DNA of 64,000 bases from Paenibacillus rhizosphaerae (lineage in GTDB: Bacteria > Bacillota > Bacilli > Paenibacillales > Paenibacillaceae), in assembly GCF_014192015.1 (NCBI RefSeq), contig NZ_JACHXJ010000004.1, positions 1 to 64,000 on the forward strand, read 5' to 3'. Each line of letters starts with the position of its first letter. Position 1 is the stretch's first letter. The position numbers were made by a program, and so were the translations under genes. Below are positions 40,585 to 49,964 of the stretch, one piece after another. The notes beneath the pieces are model-generated. The model searched no databases. It saw only the letters and a program-made list of their open reading frames with translations, and had not been told where the DNA came from.

Positions 40585-41766
40585 ATGAACAAGAAGTCTG
40601 TACGTGATGTAGAAGTAAACGGCAAGCGCGTATTTGTGCGCGTTGATTTTAACGTGCCGTTGGAAGACGGCAAAATTACCGACGATACAAGGATCCGTGA
40701 GACGCTGCCAACGATCAATTACCTGATCGAGCATGGCGCGAAAGTAATTCTGGCCAGCCACATGGGACGCCCGAAAGGTGAAGTGGTAGAGTCCATGCGT
40801 CTGACGCCTGCGGCAGAGCGTCTGTCCGAGCTGCTGGGCAAACCGGTTGCAAAGGCTGACGAAGCGGTTGGCGACACGGTCAAAGCGCAAGTGGAGAAGC
40901 TGAACAACGGCGACGTGCTGCTGCTTGAGAATGTCCGCTTTTACCCTGGCGAAGAGAAAAACGATCCGGAACTCGCAAAGCAGTTCGCTGAGCTGGCTGA
41001 CCTGTTCGTAAACGACGCGTTTGGCGCCGCTCACCGTGCGCACGCTTCGACCGAAGGTATCGCCCACTACCTGCCGGCTGTATCCGGCCTGCTGATGGAG
41101 AAGGAACTTTCCGTACTCGGCAAGGCACTGTCCAACCCAGAGCGTCCTTTTACAGCGATCATCGGCGGTTCCAAGGTTAAGGATAAAATCGACGTTATCG
41201 ATAACCTGCTGAACATCGCGGATAACGTTCTGATCGGCGGCGGCCTGTCCTACACGTTCATGAAGGCACAGGGCTATGAAATCGGTCTGTCTTTGTGCGA
41301 TAATGAAAAGCTGGATGTCGCGCTCGGATTTATCCAAAAAGCGAAGGATCTCGGCAAAAACTTCCTGCTTCCGGTCGACATCGTCATCGCGGACGATTTC
41401 AGCGCCAAGGCGAACGTGGACATCGTCGAAGTCGGCAACATCCCTGAGAAATGGGAAGGCGTGGACATCGGACCGAAAACCCGTGCCAAATATGCAGAGA
41501 TCATCAAGAACTCCAAGCTTGTAGTATGGAACGGACCGATGGGCGTATTCGAAATCGATCCTTTCTCCAACGGTACGCGTGAAGTGGCAGAAGCCTGCGC
41601 CCAAACCGAAGGCTACACCATCATCGGCGGCGGCGACTCGGCGGCAGCGGCAGAGAAATTCCATCTTGCTGACAAAATGAATCACATCTCTACCGGCGGC
41701 GGCGCATCCCTTGAATTCATGGAAGGCAAGGCGCTTCCTGGCGTCGTGGCACTGAACGACAAATAA
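40585..41766 (+). CDS. pgk: Phosphoglycerate kinase
   Basis: 393 aa from ATG 40585 (GGAGGGA upstream). Substrate-binding RVDFNVPL near 17-24, LASHMGRPKG near 55-64, NDAFGAAHRAHAST near 160 and the nucleotide-loop GGGDSAAAAEKF near 350. Transfers phosphate from 1,3-bisphosphoglycerate to ADP. Confidence 0.97.
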   Translation: MNKKSVRDVEVNGKRVFVRVDFNVPLEDGKITDDTRIRETLPTINYLIEHGAKVILASHMGRPKGEVVESMRLTPAAERLSELLGKPVAKADEAVGDTVKAQVEKLNNGDVLLLENVRFYPGEEKNDPELAKQFAELADLFVNDAFGAAHRAHASTEGIAHYLPAVSGLLMEKELSVLGKALSNPERPFTAIIGGSKVKDKIDVIDNLLNIADNVLIGGGLSYTFMKAQGYEIGLSLCDNEKLDVALGFIQKAKDLGKNFLLPVDIVIADDFSAKANVDIVEVGNIPEKWEGVDIGPKTRAKYAEIIKNSKLVVWNGPMGVFEIDPFSNGTREVAEACAQTEGYTIIGGGDSAAAAEKFHLADKMNHISTGGGASLEFMEGKALPGVVALNDK

Positions 41767-41830
41767 GCGAGAAGCGCCCTAAAGAGCGCGGAACGTACGG
41801 ACCCGCAAGGACAAAAAAGGAGTGAAAAGT

Positions 41831-42583
41831 GTGAGAACACCTATCATCGCCGGCAACTGGAAAATGTTCAAAACCGTTCCGGAAGCCAAAGCTTTTATCG
41901 AAGAAGTCAAAGGTAAAGCGGAAGTCGAAGGCGTGGAGAGCGTTATCTGCGCTCCGTTCACGAACCTTCCCGCTTTGGTGGAAGCCGTGAAAGGCACATC
42001 GATCAAGATCGGTGCGCAAAACCTGCATTTTGAAGACAATGGTGCGTTCACCGGAGAAATCAGCGGCGTGATGCTGAAAGACCTCGGCGTAGACTATGTC
42101 ATTATCGGGCACTCCGAGCGCCGGCAATATTTTGCCGAAACCGACGAGACCGTGAACAAAAAGGTTGTAGCGGCATTCCGTCATGGCCTGACTCCAATCG
42201 TGTGCGTCGGCGAGAAGCTGGAAGAGCGCGAAGCCGGCCAAACGAAAGACGTGTGCAAAGTGCAGACGGAAGCCGCGTTCCAAGGCTTGTCCGCAGAACA
42301 GGCGGCTCAAGTGGTTATTGCTTACGAGCCAATCTGGGCGATCGGAACCGGAAAGTCCTCGACTGCACAGGACGCCAACGAAGTCATTTCTTATATCCGC
42401 AGCCTGGTTGAAGGCTTGTACGGCAAAGAGGTAGCGGCTCAAGTTCGTATTCAGTACGGCGGCAGCGTGAAGCCGGAGAACGTAAAAGAATATATGGGAC
42501 AAAGCGACATCGACGGCGCGCTCGTTGGCGGTGCCAGTCTGCAGCCGGCTTCGTTCATCCAGCTCGTTGAGGGGGCGAAGTAA
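41831..42583 (+). CDS. tpiA: Triosephosphate isomerase
   Basis: 250 aa from GTG 41831 (AAGGAG upstream). Lys in AGNWKM near 11, electrophile His in IIGHSERR near 95, catalytic Glu in AYEPIWAIGTG near 167. Its end carries the ribosome binding site of gpmI. Confidence 0.97.
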   Translation: MRTPIIAGNWKMFKTVPEAKAFIEEVKGKAEVEGVESVICAPFTNLPALVEAVKGTSIKIGAQNLHFEDNGAFTGEISGVMLKDLGVDYVIIGHSERRQYFAETDETVNKKVVAAFRHGLTPIVCVGEKLEEREAGQTKDVCKVQTEAAFQGLSAEQAAQVVIAYEPIWAIGTGKSSTAQDANEVISYIRSLVEGLYGKEVAAQVRIQYGGSVKPENVKEYMGQSDIDGALVGGASLQPASFIQLVEGAK

Positions 42584-42584
42584 G

Positions 42585-44129
42585 ATGACCGCACCTAGAC
42601 CCGTAGCACTGATCATCATGGACGGATTCGGGCTGCGCAGCACGAATGAAGGCAACGCGGTGGCGCAGGCCAAGAAACCGAACTACGACCGCCTGATGGC
42701 GAAGTATCCGAACACGACGCTAACCGCTTCCGGCGAAGCGGTAGGTCTGCCGGAAGGGCAAATGGGCAACTCCGAAGTCGGCCATTTGAACATCGGCGCA
42801 GGCCGCATCGTGTACCAGGATTTGACCCGGATTTCGAAATCGATCCGCGAAGGGGAGTTCTTCAACAACCCGACGCTGGTCGAAGCGGTGCAAGCTGCGA
42901 AGAATAACAACAAAAAGCTCCATCTGTACGGCCTTTTGTCCGACGGCGGGGTACATAGCCATATCGAGCATATGTTTGCTATGCTGGACCTTGCGAAAAA
43001 AGAAGGGCTCGATGAGGTTTACATCCATGCATTCCTGGACGGACGCGACGTAGCTCCGGATTCCGGCAAGAAGTTCATCCAGGATCTGCAAGCCAAGATC
43101 AAGGAAGTTGGTATCGGCAAAATCGCCACGGTACAAGGCCGCTACTATGCGATGGACCGCGATAAGCGCTGGGAGCGCGTAGAGAAGTCCTACCGTGCGA
43201 TTGTGTACGGGGATGGACCGAAGTACACCGATCCGCTGGTTGCTGTAACGGAATCTTACAACAAGTCGGTATTCGACGAGTTTGTGGAGCCAACCGTCAT
43301 TGTGGATGAGCAGGGCAATCCGGTATCTCTGGTGGAGAGCGGAGACTCCGTTGTCTTCCTGAACTTCCGCCCGGACCGCGCTATCCAGCTGTCCCAGGTG
43401 TTCACGAACAAGGACTTCCGCGGATTCGACCGCGGGCCGAAGTTCCCGGAAAACCTCCATTTCGTCTGCCTGACGCTGTTCAGCGAAACGGTGGAAGGCT
43501 ACGTTGCTTACGAGCCGAAGAACCTGGACAACACGCTGGGCGAAGTGCTGGTGCAGAATAACAAGAAGCAGCTGCGGATTGCCGAAACGGAAAAATATCC
43601 GCACGTTACCTTCTTCTTCAGTGGCGGACGCGACGTCGAGCTGCCTGGAGAAACGCGCATTTTGATCAATTCGCCGAAGGTCGCCACCTATGACCTGAAG
43701 CCGGAAATGAGCGCTTACGAAGTAGCGGACGCCTGCGTGAAGGAAATCGAAGCCGAGAAGCATGATGCGATCATTCTAAACTTTGCGAACCCGGATATGG
43801 TCGGACACTCCGGCATGCTGGAACCCACGATCAAAGCGGTTGAAGTCACCGACGAGTGCATGGGCAAAGTAGTGGACGCCGTTATTGCCAAAGGCGGGGT
43901 AGCGATTATTATCGCCGACCACGGAAACGCCGATATGGTATTTGACGAAGCGGGACGCCCATTCACCGCTCATACGACGAACCCGGTACCGTTTATTTTG
44001 ACCGACGCGAACGTGACGCTGCGCGAAGGCGGCATTCTGGCCGACGTGGCACCGACGATTCTGGATCTGATGCAGCTGCCGAAGCCTGCGGAAATGACCG
44101 GCGAATCGATGATCGCAAGCCGCAAATAA
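42585..44129 (+). CDS. gpmI: 2,3-bisphosphoglycerate-independent phosphoglycerate mutase
   Basis: 514 aa from ATG 42585, one base after the tpiA stop; GAGGGGGCGAAG at the tpiA end is the site. Mn-dependent alkaline-phosphatase fold. Nucleophile Ser63 in GQMGNSEVGHLN; other ligands in DGRDVAPDSG, NFRPDRA and HGNADMV. Confidence 0.97.
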   Translation: MTAPRPVALIIMDGFGLRSTNEGNAVAQAKKPNYDRLMAKYPNTTLTASGEAVGLPEGQMGNSEVGHLNIGAGRIVYQDLTRISKSIREGEFFNNPTLVEAVQAAKNNNKKLHLYGLLSDGGVHSHIEHMFAMLDLAKKEGLDEVYIHAFLDGRDVAPDSGKKFIQDLQAKIKEVGIGKIATVQGRYYAMDRDKRWERVEKSYRAIVYGDGPKYTDPLVAVTESYNKSVFDEFVEPTVIVDEQGNPVSLVESGDSVVFLNFRPDRAIQLSQVFTNKDFRGFDRGPKFPENLHFVCLTLFSETVEGYVAYEPKNLDNTLGEVLVQNNKKQLRIAETEKYPHVTFFFSGGRDVELPGETRILINSPKVATYDLKPEMSAYEVADACVKEIEAEKHDAIILNFANPDMVGHSGMLEPTIKAVEVTDECMGKVVDAVIAKGGVAIIIADHGNADMVFDEAGRPFTAHTTNPVPFILTDANVTLREGGILADVAPTILDLMQLPKPAEMTGESMIASRK

Positions 44130-44137
44130 GCGGAAAA

Positions 44138-44167
44138 TTCGATTCCGGTGATCCGATACGTTATAAT
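44138..44167 (+). promoter_or_regulatory. Candidate eno promoter within the gpmI-eno gap
   Basis: TATAAT (44162-44167) with TTCGAT (44138-44143) at 18 bp. It would give a ~150-nt leader containing the long hairpin. Confidence 0.5.
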
Positions 44168-44187
44168 GGCTGTAGAAGCTGACAAGC

Positions 44188-44273
44188 TATATAGAATGAA
44201 CTCAAGAAGTTCGTGTTGTAGGGCTTGGATAAGGCCGTTACAACGGGTTCGAAACTTGAGTTCAATCTATATA
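44188..44273 (+). repeat. Long inverted repeat (86-nt hairpin) before eno
   Basis: Arms TATATAGAATGAACTCAAG (44188-44206) and CTTGAGTTCAATCTATATA (44255-44273) pair at 18 of 19 positions. Inside, TTCG/CGAA (44210-44213, 44250-44253) and GTTGTA/TACAAC (44215-44220, 44239-44244) continue the stem up to a small loop. The right arm also contains a -10-like TATAAT at 44270. No T-run follows. Not a riboswitch class I recognise. Confidence 0.8.
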
Positions 44274-44321
44274 ATGTGGTCTGAATAACCAATTACGAAT
44301 GTGGAAAAGGAGATTAGCACA

Positions 44322-45608
44322 ATGACTATTATTTCTGATGTGTACGCACGTGAAGTCCTCGACTCCCGTGGTAACCCTACAGTTGAAGTTGAAGTATATC
44401 TGGAATCCGGCGGCCATGGCCGCGCCATCGTTCCATCCGGCGCATCCACAGGTGCTCATGAAGCCGTAGAGCTTCGCGACGGCGACAAAGACCGTTACCT
44501 CGGCAAAGGCGTTCTGAACGCGGTGAAGAACGTGAACGAAATCATCGCTCCTGAAGTCATCGGCATGGACGCGCTCGACCAGCTCGGCATCGACAAGCTG
44601 ATGATCAAACTGGACGGAACGCCAAACAAAGGCAAGCTGGGCGCTAACGCCATCCTGGCTGTATCCATGGCCGTAGCCCGCGCGGCTGCTGACGCCCTGG
44701 ACCTTCCGCTGTACGTATACCTCGGCGGATTCAATGCCAAACAACTGCCTGTACCGATGATGAACATCGTCAACGGCGGCGCTCATGCCGACAACAACGT
44801 CGACGTTCAAGAATTTATGGTACTGCCGGTTGGCGCTCCTACGTTCAAGGAAGCCCTCCGTACAGGTGCAGAAATCTTCCACAGCCTGAAATCCGTTCTG
44901 AAGGGCAAAGGCCTGAACACAGCAGTTGGCGACGAAGGCGGTTTTGCTCCGAACTTCACGTCCAACGAAGATGCATTGTCCTCCATTATGGAAGCTATTG
45001 AAAAAGCCGGCTACAAGCCAGGCGTTGACGTATTCCTCGGTATGGACGTCGCTTCCACTGAATTCTTCAAAGACGGCAAGTACCATCTTGAAGGCGAAGG
45101 CAAGTCCTACACATCCAGTGAATTCGTTGAGCTGCTCGCTTCCTGGGTCGACAAATACCCGATCATCACGATCGAAGACGGCTGCTCCGAAGACGATTGG
45201 GAAGGTTGGAAGCTCCTTACCGCGAAACTCGGCGACAAGATCCAGCTTGTTGGCGACGACTTGTTCGTAACAAACACCGAGCGTCTTGAAAAAGGCATCG
45301 AGGAAGGCATCGGCAACTCCATCCTGATCAAAGTAAACCAAATCGGTACGTTGACCGAAACGTTTGATGCGATCGAAATGGCGAAACGCGCAGGGTACAC
45401 AGCGGTTGTCTCCCACCGTTCCGGTGAGTCCGAAGACAGCACGATCGCTGACATCGCCGTGGCAACGAATGCCGGCCAAATCAAAACCGGTGCTCCGTCC
45501 CGTACGGACCGTATTGCGAAGTATAACCAATTGCTCCGAATCGAGGACGAACTGGGCGAACTGGCGCAGTACAACGGCCTGAAGTCGTTCTACAACCTGA
45601 AAAAATAA
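44322..45608 (+). CDS. eno: Enolase
   Basis: 428 aa from ATG 44322 (AAAGGAG upstream). SRGNPTVEVEV near 13-23, the Mg ligands in DVAST, IEDG and DDLFVTN, and catalytic Lys in ILIKVNQIGT. Converts 2-phosphoglycerate to phosphoenolpyruvate. Codon choice as in gapA, indicating high expression. Confidence 0.97.
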   Translation: MTIISDVYAREVLDSRGNPTVEVEVYLESGGHGRAIVPSGASTGAHEAVELRDGDKDRYLGKGVLNAVKNVNEIIAPEVIGMDALDQLGIDKLMIKLDGTPNKGKLGANAILAVSMAVARAAADALDLPLYVYLGGFNAKQLPVPMMNIVNGGAHADNNVDVQEFMVLPVGAPTFKEALRTGAEIFHSLKSVLKGKGLNTAVGDEGGFAPNFTSNEDALSSIMEAIEKAGYKPGVDVFLGMDVASTEFFKDGKYHLEGEGKSYTSSEFVELLASWVDKYPIITIEDGCSEDDWEGWKLLTAKLGDKIQLVGDDLFVTNTERLEKGIEEGIGNSILIKVNQIGTLTETFDAIEMAKRAGYTAVVSHRSGESEDSTIADIAVATNAGQIKTGAPSRTDRIAKYNQLLRIEDELGELAQYNGLKSFYNLKK

Positions 45609-45628
45609 GGCTGTACAGCCTTTCTCAA

Positions 45629-45664
45629 AGAGCGTTCCGGGTAACCCCGGGGCGTTTTTTTTAA
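45629..45664 (+). terminator. Terminator of the glycolytic operon
   Basis: GCGTTCCGGG, loop GTAAC, CCCGGGGCG, then eight T residues. Confidence 0.85.
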
Positions 45665-45816
45665 TAGATCAGAAATATAAATTTTAGCGGAGTCAGCATC
45701 CTTGTTATGGGGTCCCCGCAAAGTATCTGGAATAAGCATCGAAGCATAAGCTCCACGTTGTGGGGCTATTTTAGCTTGTCAGTGGACCTGAAATGGCGGT
45801 GCAGTGCGGGTTTAGC
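45665..45816. other. Non-coding gap between eno and secG
   Basis: No gene seen. One stem-loop stands out: AGCTCCAC-GTT-GTGGGGCT (about 45748-45766) followed by ATTTTAG, a possible second terminator. Confidence 0.45.
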
Positions 45817-45845
45817 TTGTGTTCGCAAATGGGCTATGGTACAAT
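45817..45845 (+). promoter_or_regulatory. Sigma-A promoter of secG
   Basis: TTGTGT (45817-45822), 17 bp, TACAAT (45840-45845). Confidence 0.65.
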
Positions 45846-45953
45846 AAAAATGCTGTTTGTGTACGCTGGATGACTGACTAAGTCCGGCCATAACGGAATC
45901 GAAATTTTGACATTCATATAATTGAGATGTTAAGCCATTGGGAGGTGGAACAA

Positions 45954-46187
45954 ATGGAAATCTTGTTGAAGGTACTGCTCGTGATTTTCTCCATCGCGTT
46001 GATCGCGGTTGTTCTTTTGCAAAAAGGGAAAAGCGCGGGTCTTTCCGGGGCCATCTCCGGTGGCGCGGAACATCTTTTCGGTAAAACGAAGGCACGCGGC
46101 ATGGATCTCGTGCTGCAGCGCGTAACGGTCGTCGTCGCGGCATGCTTTTTTATCCTGGCCATTGTAGTGGCCGTCGTCGTCAAGTAA
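45954..46187 (+). CDS. secG: Preprotein translocase subunit SecG
   Basis: 77 aa from ATG 45954 (GGGAGGTGG upstream). Two membrane helices (~4-22 and ~52-74) joined by the Gly-rich loop QKGKSAGLSGAISGGAEHLFG, the SecG pattern. Part of the SecYEG channel. Terminator follows, so rnr has its own promoter. Confidence 0.94.
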   Translation: MEILLKVLLVIFSIALIAVVLLQKGKSAGLSGAISGGAEHLFGKTKARGMDLVLQRVTVVVAACFFILAIVVAVVVK

Positions 46188-46203
46188 AGAATAGCAGCAC
46201 ACC

Positions 46204-46250
46204 AAAACCTCCGCTCTTTTTCGATTGGAAGATGAGCGGAGGTTTTTTAG
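46204..46250 (+). terminator. Intrinsic terminator after secG
   Basis: AAAACCTCCGCTC pairs with GAGCGGAGGTTTTTT across a 17-nt loop. Confidence 0.9.
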
Positions 46251-46397
46251 GTTGGTTAAGGCTTACGGGCAGGGATGCAACCGATTAAATTCGTGTATAC
46301 TAGGGTATGTGTATATTACTGGACAAATACAACAAACGAACGATTACATAGTCACTTGCGGAAGGCATTCCTGCAAGTCACCTGAGGTGATGAAACG

Positions 46398-49013
46398 ATG
46401 ATTACGGAACAGATGATACTTGATTTGATGCAGGATCCCGAATATCAACCGATGACGTATCAGGAACTGGAACAGCATTTCGCGATTGACGATGCGCTGG
46501 ATTTCAAGGACTTTTTGAAGACGCTGAACACGATGGAGGAGGCAGGGGCCATCGTACGGACCCGGTCGGAACGGTACGGCGTGCCGGAACGGCTGGACCT
46601 TCTGAAGGGCCGTCTGCAGGCTCATGCGAAGGGCTTTGCGTTCCTGATCCCGGAAGACCGGGAGCATCCGGATGTATATATTGGAGCTAATGATATGAAG
46701 AGCGCCATGAACGGGGATACCGTTCTGGTGCGGGTTACGGCCAAGAGCCCGGCCGGCGGCAAGCTGGAAGGGGAAGTGGTGCGGATCGTCAACCGGGCGA
46801 TTACCCAGATCGTAGGGGTCTTCCAAGGCCATGAAGCGTACGGCTTCGTGCTGCCTGACGATAAACGGATCAACCGGGATATTTTTATTCCGAAGGACAG
46901 CTTCAACGGGGCGGTCGACGGGGAGAAGGTCGTTGTCAAAATCGTCAATTATCCGGAGGGCCGGTCCGCTGCGGAGGGTGAAGTGATCGAGATTCTCGGG
47001 CATAAGGATGATCCGGGCGTCGACATCCTGTCCATTATCCGCAAGCATCAGCTGCCGGAAGCTTTTCCGGAAGAGGTGATGGCGGAAGCAGAGCAGGCGC
47101 CGGACTCGATCACCGAGGAGGAGATCGTCGAGCAGGGACGGCGCGACCTTCGCGGCAAAACGATCGTCACGATCGACGGGGAGGATGCAAAGGACCTCGA
47201 CGACGCGGTGAACGTAGAACGCCTGCCGAACGGCAATTTCCTTCTGGGCGTTCATATCGCCGACGTCAGCTACTATGTCCGTGAGAACTCGGAGCTGGAT
47301 AAGGAGGCGTACAACCGCGGATGCAGCGTCTATTTGGTGGACCGGGTCATCCCGATGCTGCCGCATCGCCTGTCCAACGGCATCTGCTCGCTGAATCCGC
47401 AGGTGGACCGCCTGACGATGTCCTGCGAGATGGAATTCGACGAGCATATGAAGCTCGTAAGACATGATATTTTCACCAGCGTGATTAAGACGAAGGAACG
47501 GATGACGTACAACAACGTCCGGAAGATCCTGAACGACGAAGATCCGGAAGTGACGGAGCGGTACAGCTATCTGGTCGATACCTTCAAGCTGATGAAGGAG
47601 CTGGCGCTGCGCCTGCGGGCGAGACGGATGAACCGCGGGGCGGTGGACTTCGACTTCGTGGAGTCCAAGGTGATCGTCGATGAGAACGGTAAACCGGTCG
47701 ACATCGTGAAGCGCGAGCGCTCGATCGCCGAGCAGATCATCGAGGAGTTCATGCTGGCGGCCAACGAAACGGTGGCTGAGCATTTCTACTGGATGAAGGT
47801 GCCTTTCCTGTACCGGATTCACGAAAATCCGGATCCGGAGAAGCTCCAGACGTTCATGGCGTTTGCGGCCAACTTCGGTCACCATGTGAAGGGCCGTGGC
47901 AATTCTGTGCATCCACGGGCGCTTCAGGGCCTGCTGGAAGATATTCAGGGCACAAAGGAGCAGAAGGTCATCAGCACGGTCATGCTGCGCTCGATGAAGC
48001 AGGCGAAATACGACGCGGAAATGTCCGGACACTTCGGTCTGGCTGCCGAATATTATTCGCACTTTACATCTCCGATCCGCCGCTATCCGGACCTGGTCAT
48101 TCACCGGGTCATCCGGGAAGTGCTGGAGAATAAGGGTGTCCTGCCGGAGAACCGGCTGGAGTACCTGGCTTCCCGGATGTCGGATATCGCTCAGCAGTCC
48201 TCTGAGCGTGAGCGTGTGGCTGTGGATGCGGAGCGCGACACGGACCAGCTGAAGAAAGCCGAATTTATGCTCGACAAGGTCGGCGAGGAATTCGAAGGCA
48301 TCATCAGCAGCGTGACCAGCTTCGGCATGTTCATCGAGCTCGAGAACACGGTCGAAGGCCTCATCCGGCTGAGCGCGCTGACGGACGATTATTATCATTT
48401 CGATGAGGCCTCCATGGCCCTCATCGGGGAGCGCACGTCACGCGTATTCCGGATCGGCGACGAAGTGAAGATCCGCGTCGAGCGCGTGAACATGGACGAT
48501 CACACCATCGACTTCGAGATGGTGGACATGAAGCCGCGCACCGAAGGCCGGCGCGGCGGCAGCTTTGGCGGCCGTGGCGGAGGCCGCGTAGGCAGAGGCG
48601 CCGCCATCCGTGAAGGCGGCGAGAAAGGCCGCGGCGGGCGCGGTGCGGCCCGTGGCGGCGGGCAGGGCGCTCGGCCGGGCAAGAGCGCCCGCGAGGGTGG
48701 CGCCGGCGCAGCGCAGCAGGGCGCCGGGCGGGAAGGCGGCCGCAGCGGCGAAGCCAAGCGGCCGGTAAGCTTCGGCTTCGGCTCCGGCAAGGGCGGCTAC
48801 GGCGCCCCGGCGCCTGGCGGAAGCCAGAGCGGCAGTAAGCCGTCCAGCGGCCGCAAGAAGAAAACGTCGCGCAGCGGTATTTTTGTCGGGGACGGGGCGG
48901 CAGCCGCCCGCGAAGACAATGCTAGCAGCGGCGAGAGCGTCGTCCGCAAGCGCAAGAAGAAGGGTGCGGCCAAGAATGGCACAGCCGCCTTCGTGCGCAA
49001 GAAGAAAAAGTAG
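46398..49013 (+). CDS. rnr: Ribonuclease R with long Gly/Arg-rich C-terminal tail
   Basis: 871 aa. 3'-5' exoribonuclease that degrades structured RNA and, with SmpB-tmRNA, mRNA of stalled ribosomes. N-terminal HTH ~1-70, cold-shock/OB region ~72-215, catalytic RNB domain ~250-585 (EDAKDLDDAV Asp cluster), S1 domain ~625-710. From ~712 a ~160-residue low-complexity tail follows, first RGG/GRGG repeats, then Ser/Ala-Lys and ending in KKKK. Lys-rich tails are normal in RNase R; the long RGG part is unusual. RBS GAGGTGAT. Upstream of smpB and ssrA, as in Bacillus. Confidence 0.95.
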   Translation: MITEQMILDLMQDPEYQPMTYQELEQHFAIDDALDFKDFLKTLNTMEEAGAIVRTRSERYGVPERLDLLKGRLQAHAKGFAFLIPEDREHPDVYIGANDMKSAMNGDTVLVRVTAKSPAGGKLEGEVVRIVNRAITQIVGVFQGHEAYGFVLPDDKRINRDIFIPKDSFNGAVDGEKVVVKIVNYPEGRSAAEGEVIEILGHKDDPGVDILSIIRKHQLPEAFPEEVMAEAEQAPDSITEEEIVEQGRRDLRGKTIVTIDGEDAKDLDDAVNVERLPNGNFLLGVHIADVSYYVRENSELDKEAYNRGCSVYLVDRVIPMLPHRLSNGICSLNPQVDRLTMSCEMEFDEHMKLVRHDIFTSVIKTKERMTYNNVRKILNDEDPEVTERYSYLVDTFKLMKELALRLRARRMNRGAVDFDFVESKVIVDENGKPVDIVKRERSIAEQIIEEFMLAANETVAEHFYWMKVPFLYRIHENPDPEKLQTFMAFAANFGHHVKGRGNSVHPRALQGLLEDIQGTKEQKVISTVMLRSMKQAKYDAEMSGHFGLAAEYYSHFTSPIRRYPDLVIHRVIREVLENKGVLPENRLEYLASRMSDIAQQSSERERVAVDAERDTDQLKKAEFMLDKVGEEFEGIISSVTSFGMFIELENTVEGLIRLSALTDDYYHFDEASMALIGERTSRVFRIGDEVKIRVERVNMDDHTIDFEMVDMKPRTEGRRGGSFGGRGGGRVGRGAAIREGGEKGRGGRGAARGGGQGARPGKSAREGGAGAAQQGAGREGGRSGEAKRPVSFGFGSGKGGYGAPAPGGSQSGSKPSSGRKKKTSRSGIFVGDGAAAAREDNASSGESVVRKRKKKGAAKNGTAAFVRKKKK

Positions 49014-49090
49014 AAGGGTTCTTGGGCAGTATCTTTTAAATCAGGCTTCGCCTGAAATGGGCGCCACCCGTGCGCCTTTTCGCCGAAATC

Positions 49091-49119
49091 TTGATTTTGC
49101 CCAGTCCAGTTGATACAAT
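49091..49119 (+). promoter_or_regulatory. Sigma-A promoter of smpB
   Basis: TTGATT (49091-49096), 17 bp, TACAAT (49114-49119), so smpB can be transcribed separately from rnr. Confidence 0.7.
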
Positions 49120-49248
49120 GGATTTCTGGTATACCGGCCGGGCTCGGCGGCCTCTTGACGCTCTGGTTAGGGTGCTTGAGCTGCTTACCCTTGTGTCTGT
49201 ACACCGGAAGTCCATTGCTGTTATAGCAAGGGTGGGAGGAGTGATAGC

Positions 49249-49731
49249 ATGGGTGGTAAGAAGAGTGACGGGAAGGTCCTGGCCCAGAACAAAAAAGCTT
49301 CCCATGATTACTTCATCGAGGATACGTACGAAGCCGGCATGGTGCTGACCGGGACCGAGATCAAGTCGATCCGGAACGGACGGGCCAATATCGGAGATGC
49401 GTTTGCAACGATCCGCAATGGGGAAATTCATATTCATAACATGCATATCAGCCCGTTTGAGCAGGGCAACCGCTATAATCCGACGGATCCAACGCGGACC
49501 CGCAAGCTGCTGATGCATAAGGAACAGATCCATAAGCTGCTGGGACAGACCAAGCAGGAAGGTTATACGATCGTTCCGCTCAAGGTGTATATCCGCAACG
49601 GCTACGCGAAGCTGCTGCTCGGCCTCGGCCGCGGTAAGAAGCAGTACGACAAGCGGGAATCGGCCGCCAAGCGCGACGCGCAGCGCGACATCCAGCGGGC
49701 ACTTCGCGAGAAGCAGAAGATCGCGCGGTAA
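49249..49731 (+). CDS. smpB: SsrA-binding protein SmpB
   Basis: 160 aa. Binds tmRNA and brings it to stalled ribosomes. NKKASHDYFIEDTYEAG near 12-28, GTEIKSIRNGRANIGDAF near 33-50, C-terminal basic tail KRDAQRDIQRALREKQ that forms a helix in the mRNA channel. RBS GGGAGGAG. Its partner ssrA is 233 bp downstream. Confidence 0.96.
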   Translation: MGGKKSDGKVLAQNKKASHDYFIEDTYEAGMVLTGTEIKSIRNGRANIGDAFATIRNGEIHIHNMHISPFEQGNRYNPTDPTRTRKLLMHKEQIHKLLGQTKQEGYTIVPLKVYIRNGYAKLLLGLGRGKKQYDKRESAAKRDAQRDIQRALREKQKIAR

Positions 49732-49786
49732 TCTGGGGTTATATGAAGGGATAGGCAAGTTTCACCTGCGTTTCCTTCAACCTCTG

Positions 49787-49816
49787 TGTCATTTTAGCCG
49801 GAATGTGTGATATACT
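49787..49816 (+). promoter_or_regulatory. Candidate promoter of ssrA
   Basis: TATACT (49811-49816) with TGTCAT (49787-49792) at 18 bp. A stem-loop CATCCTT/AAGGATG (49872-49899) lies in the precursor leader. Confidence 0.5.
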
Positions 49817-49964
49817 ATGTATGTAAGAGGTTATGGCTTGACCGGCCTTTTACATGACAAATGCTTCTGATCATCCTTTCTTCATGGAGGGGAAGGATGC
49901 TGGATAGATTGCTTCTTATGCTTCAACAGTTCTAATCTAATCCAATAGGAGCCCTTTTTAATAA

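Noticed and set aside
44262..45530. A 422-codon open frame on the minus strand
   Set aside because: Antisense to enolase, a strongly biased highly expressed gene; long antisense frames are expected there.
46344..48398. A 684-codon open frame on the minus strand
   Set aside because: It is a shadow of rnr: antisense to the RNB domain, no ribosome site, His/Arg/Val-rich composition typical of antisense frames in GC-rich genes.
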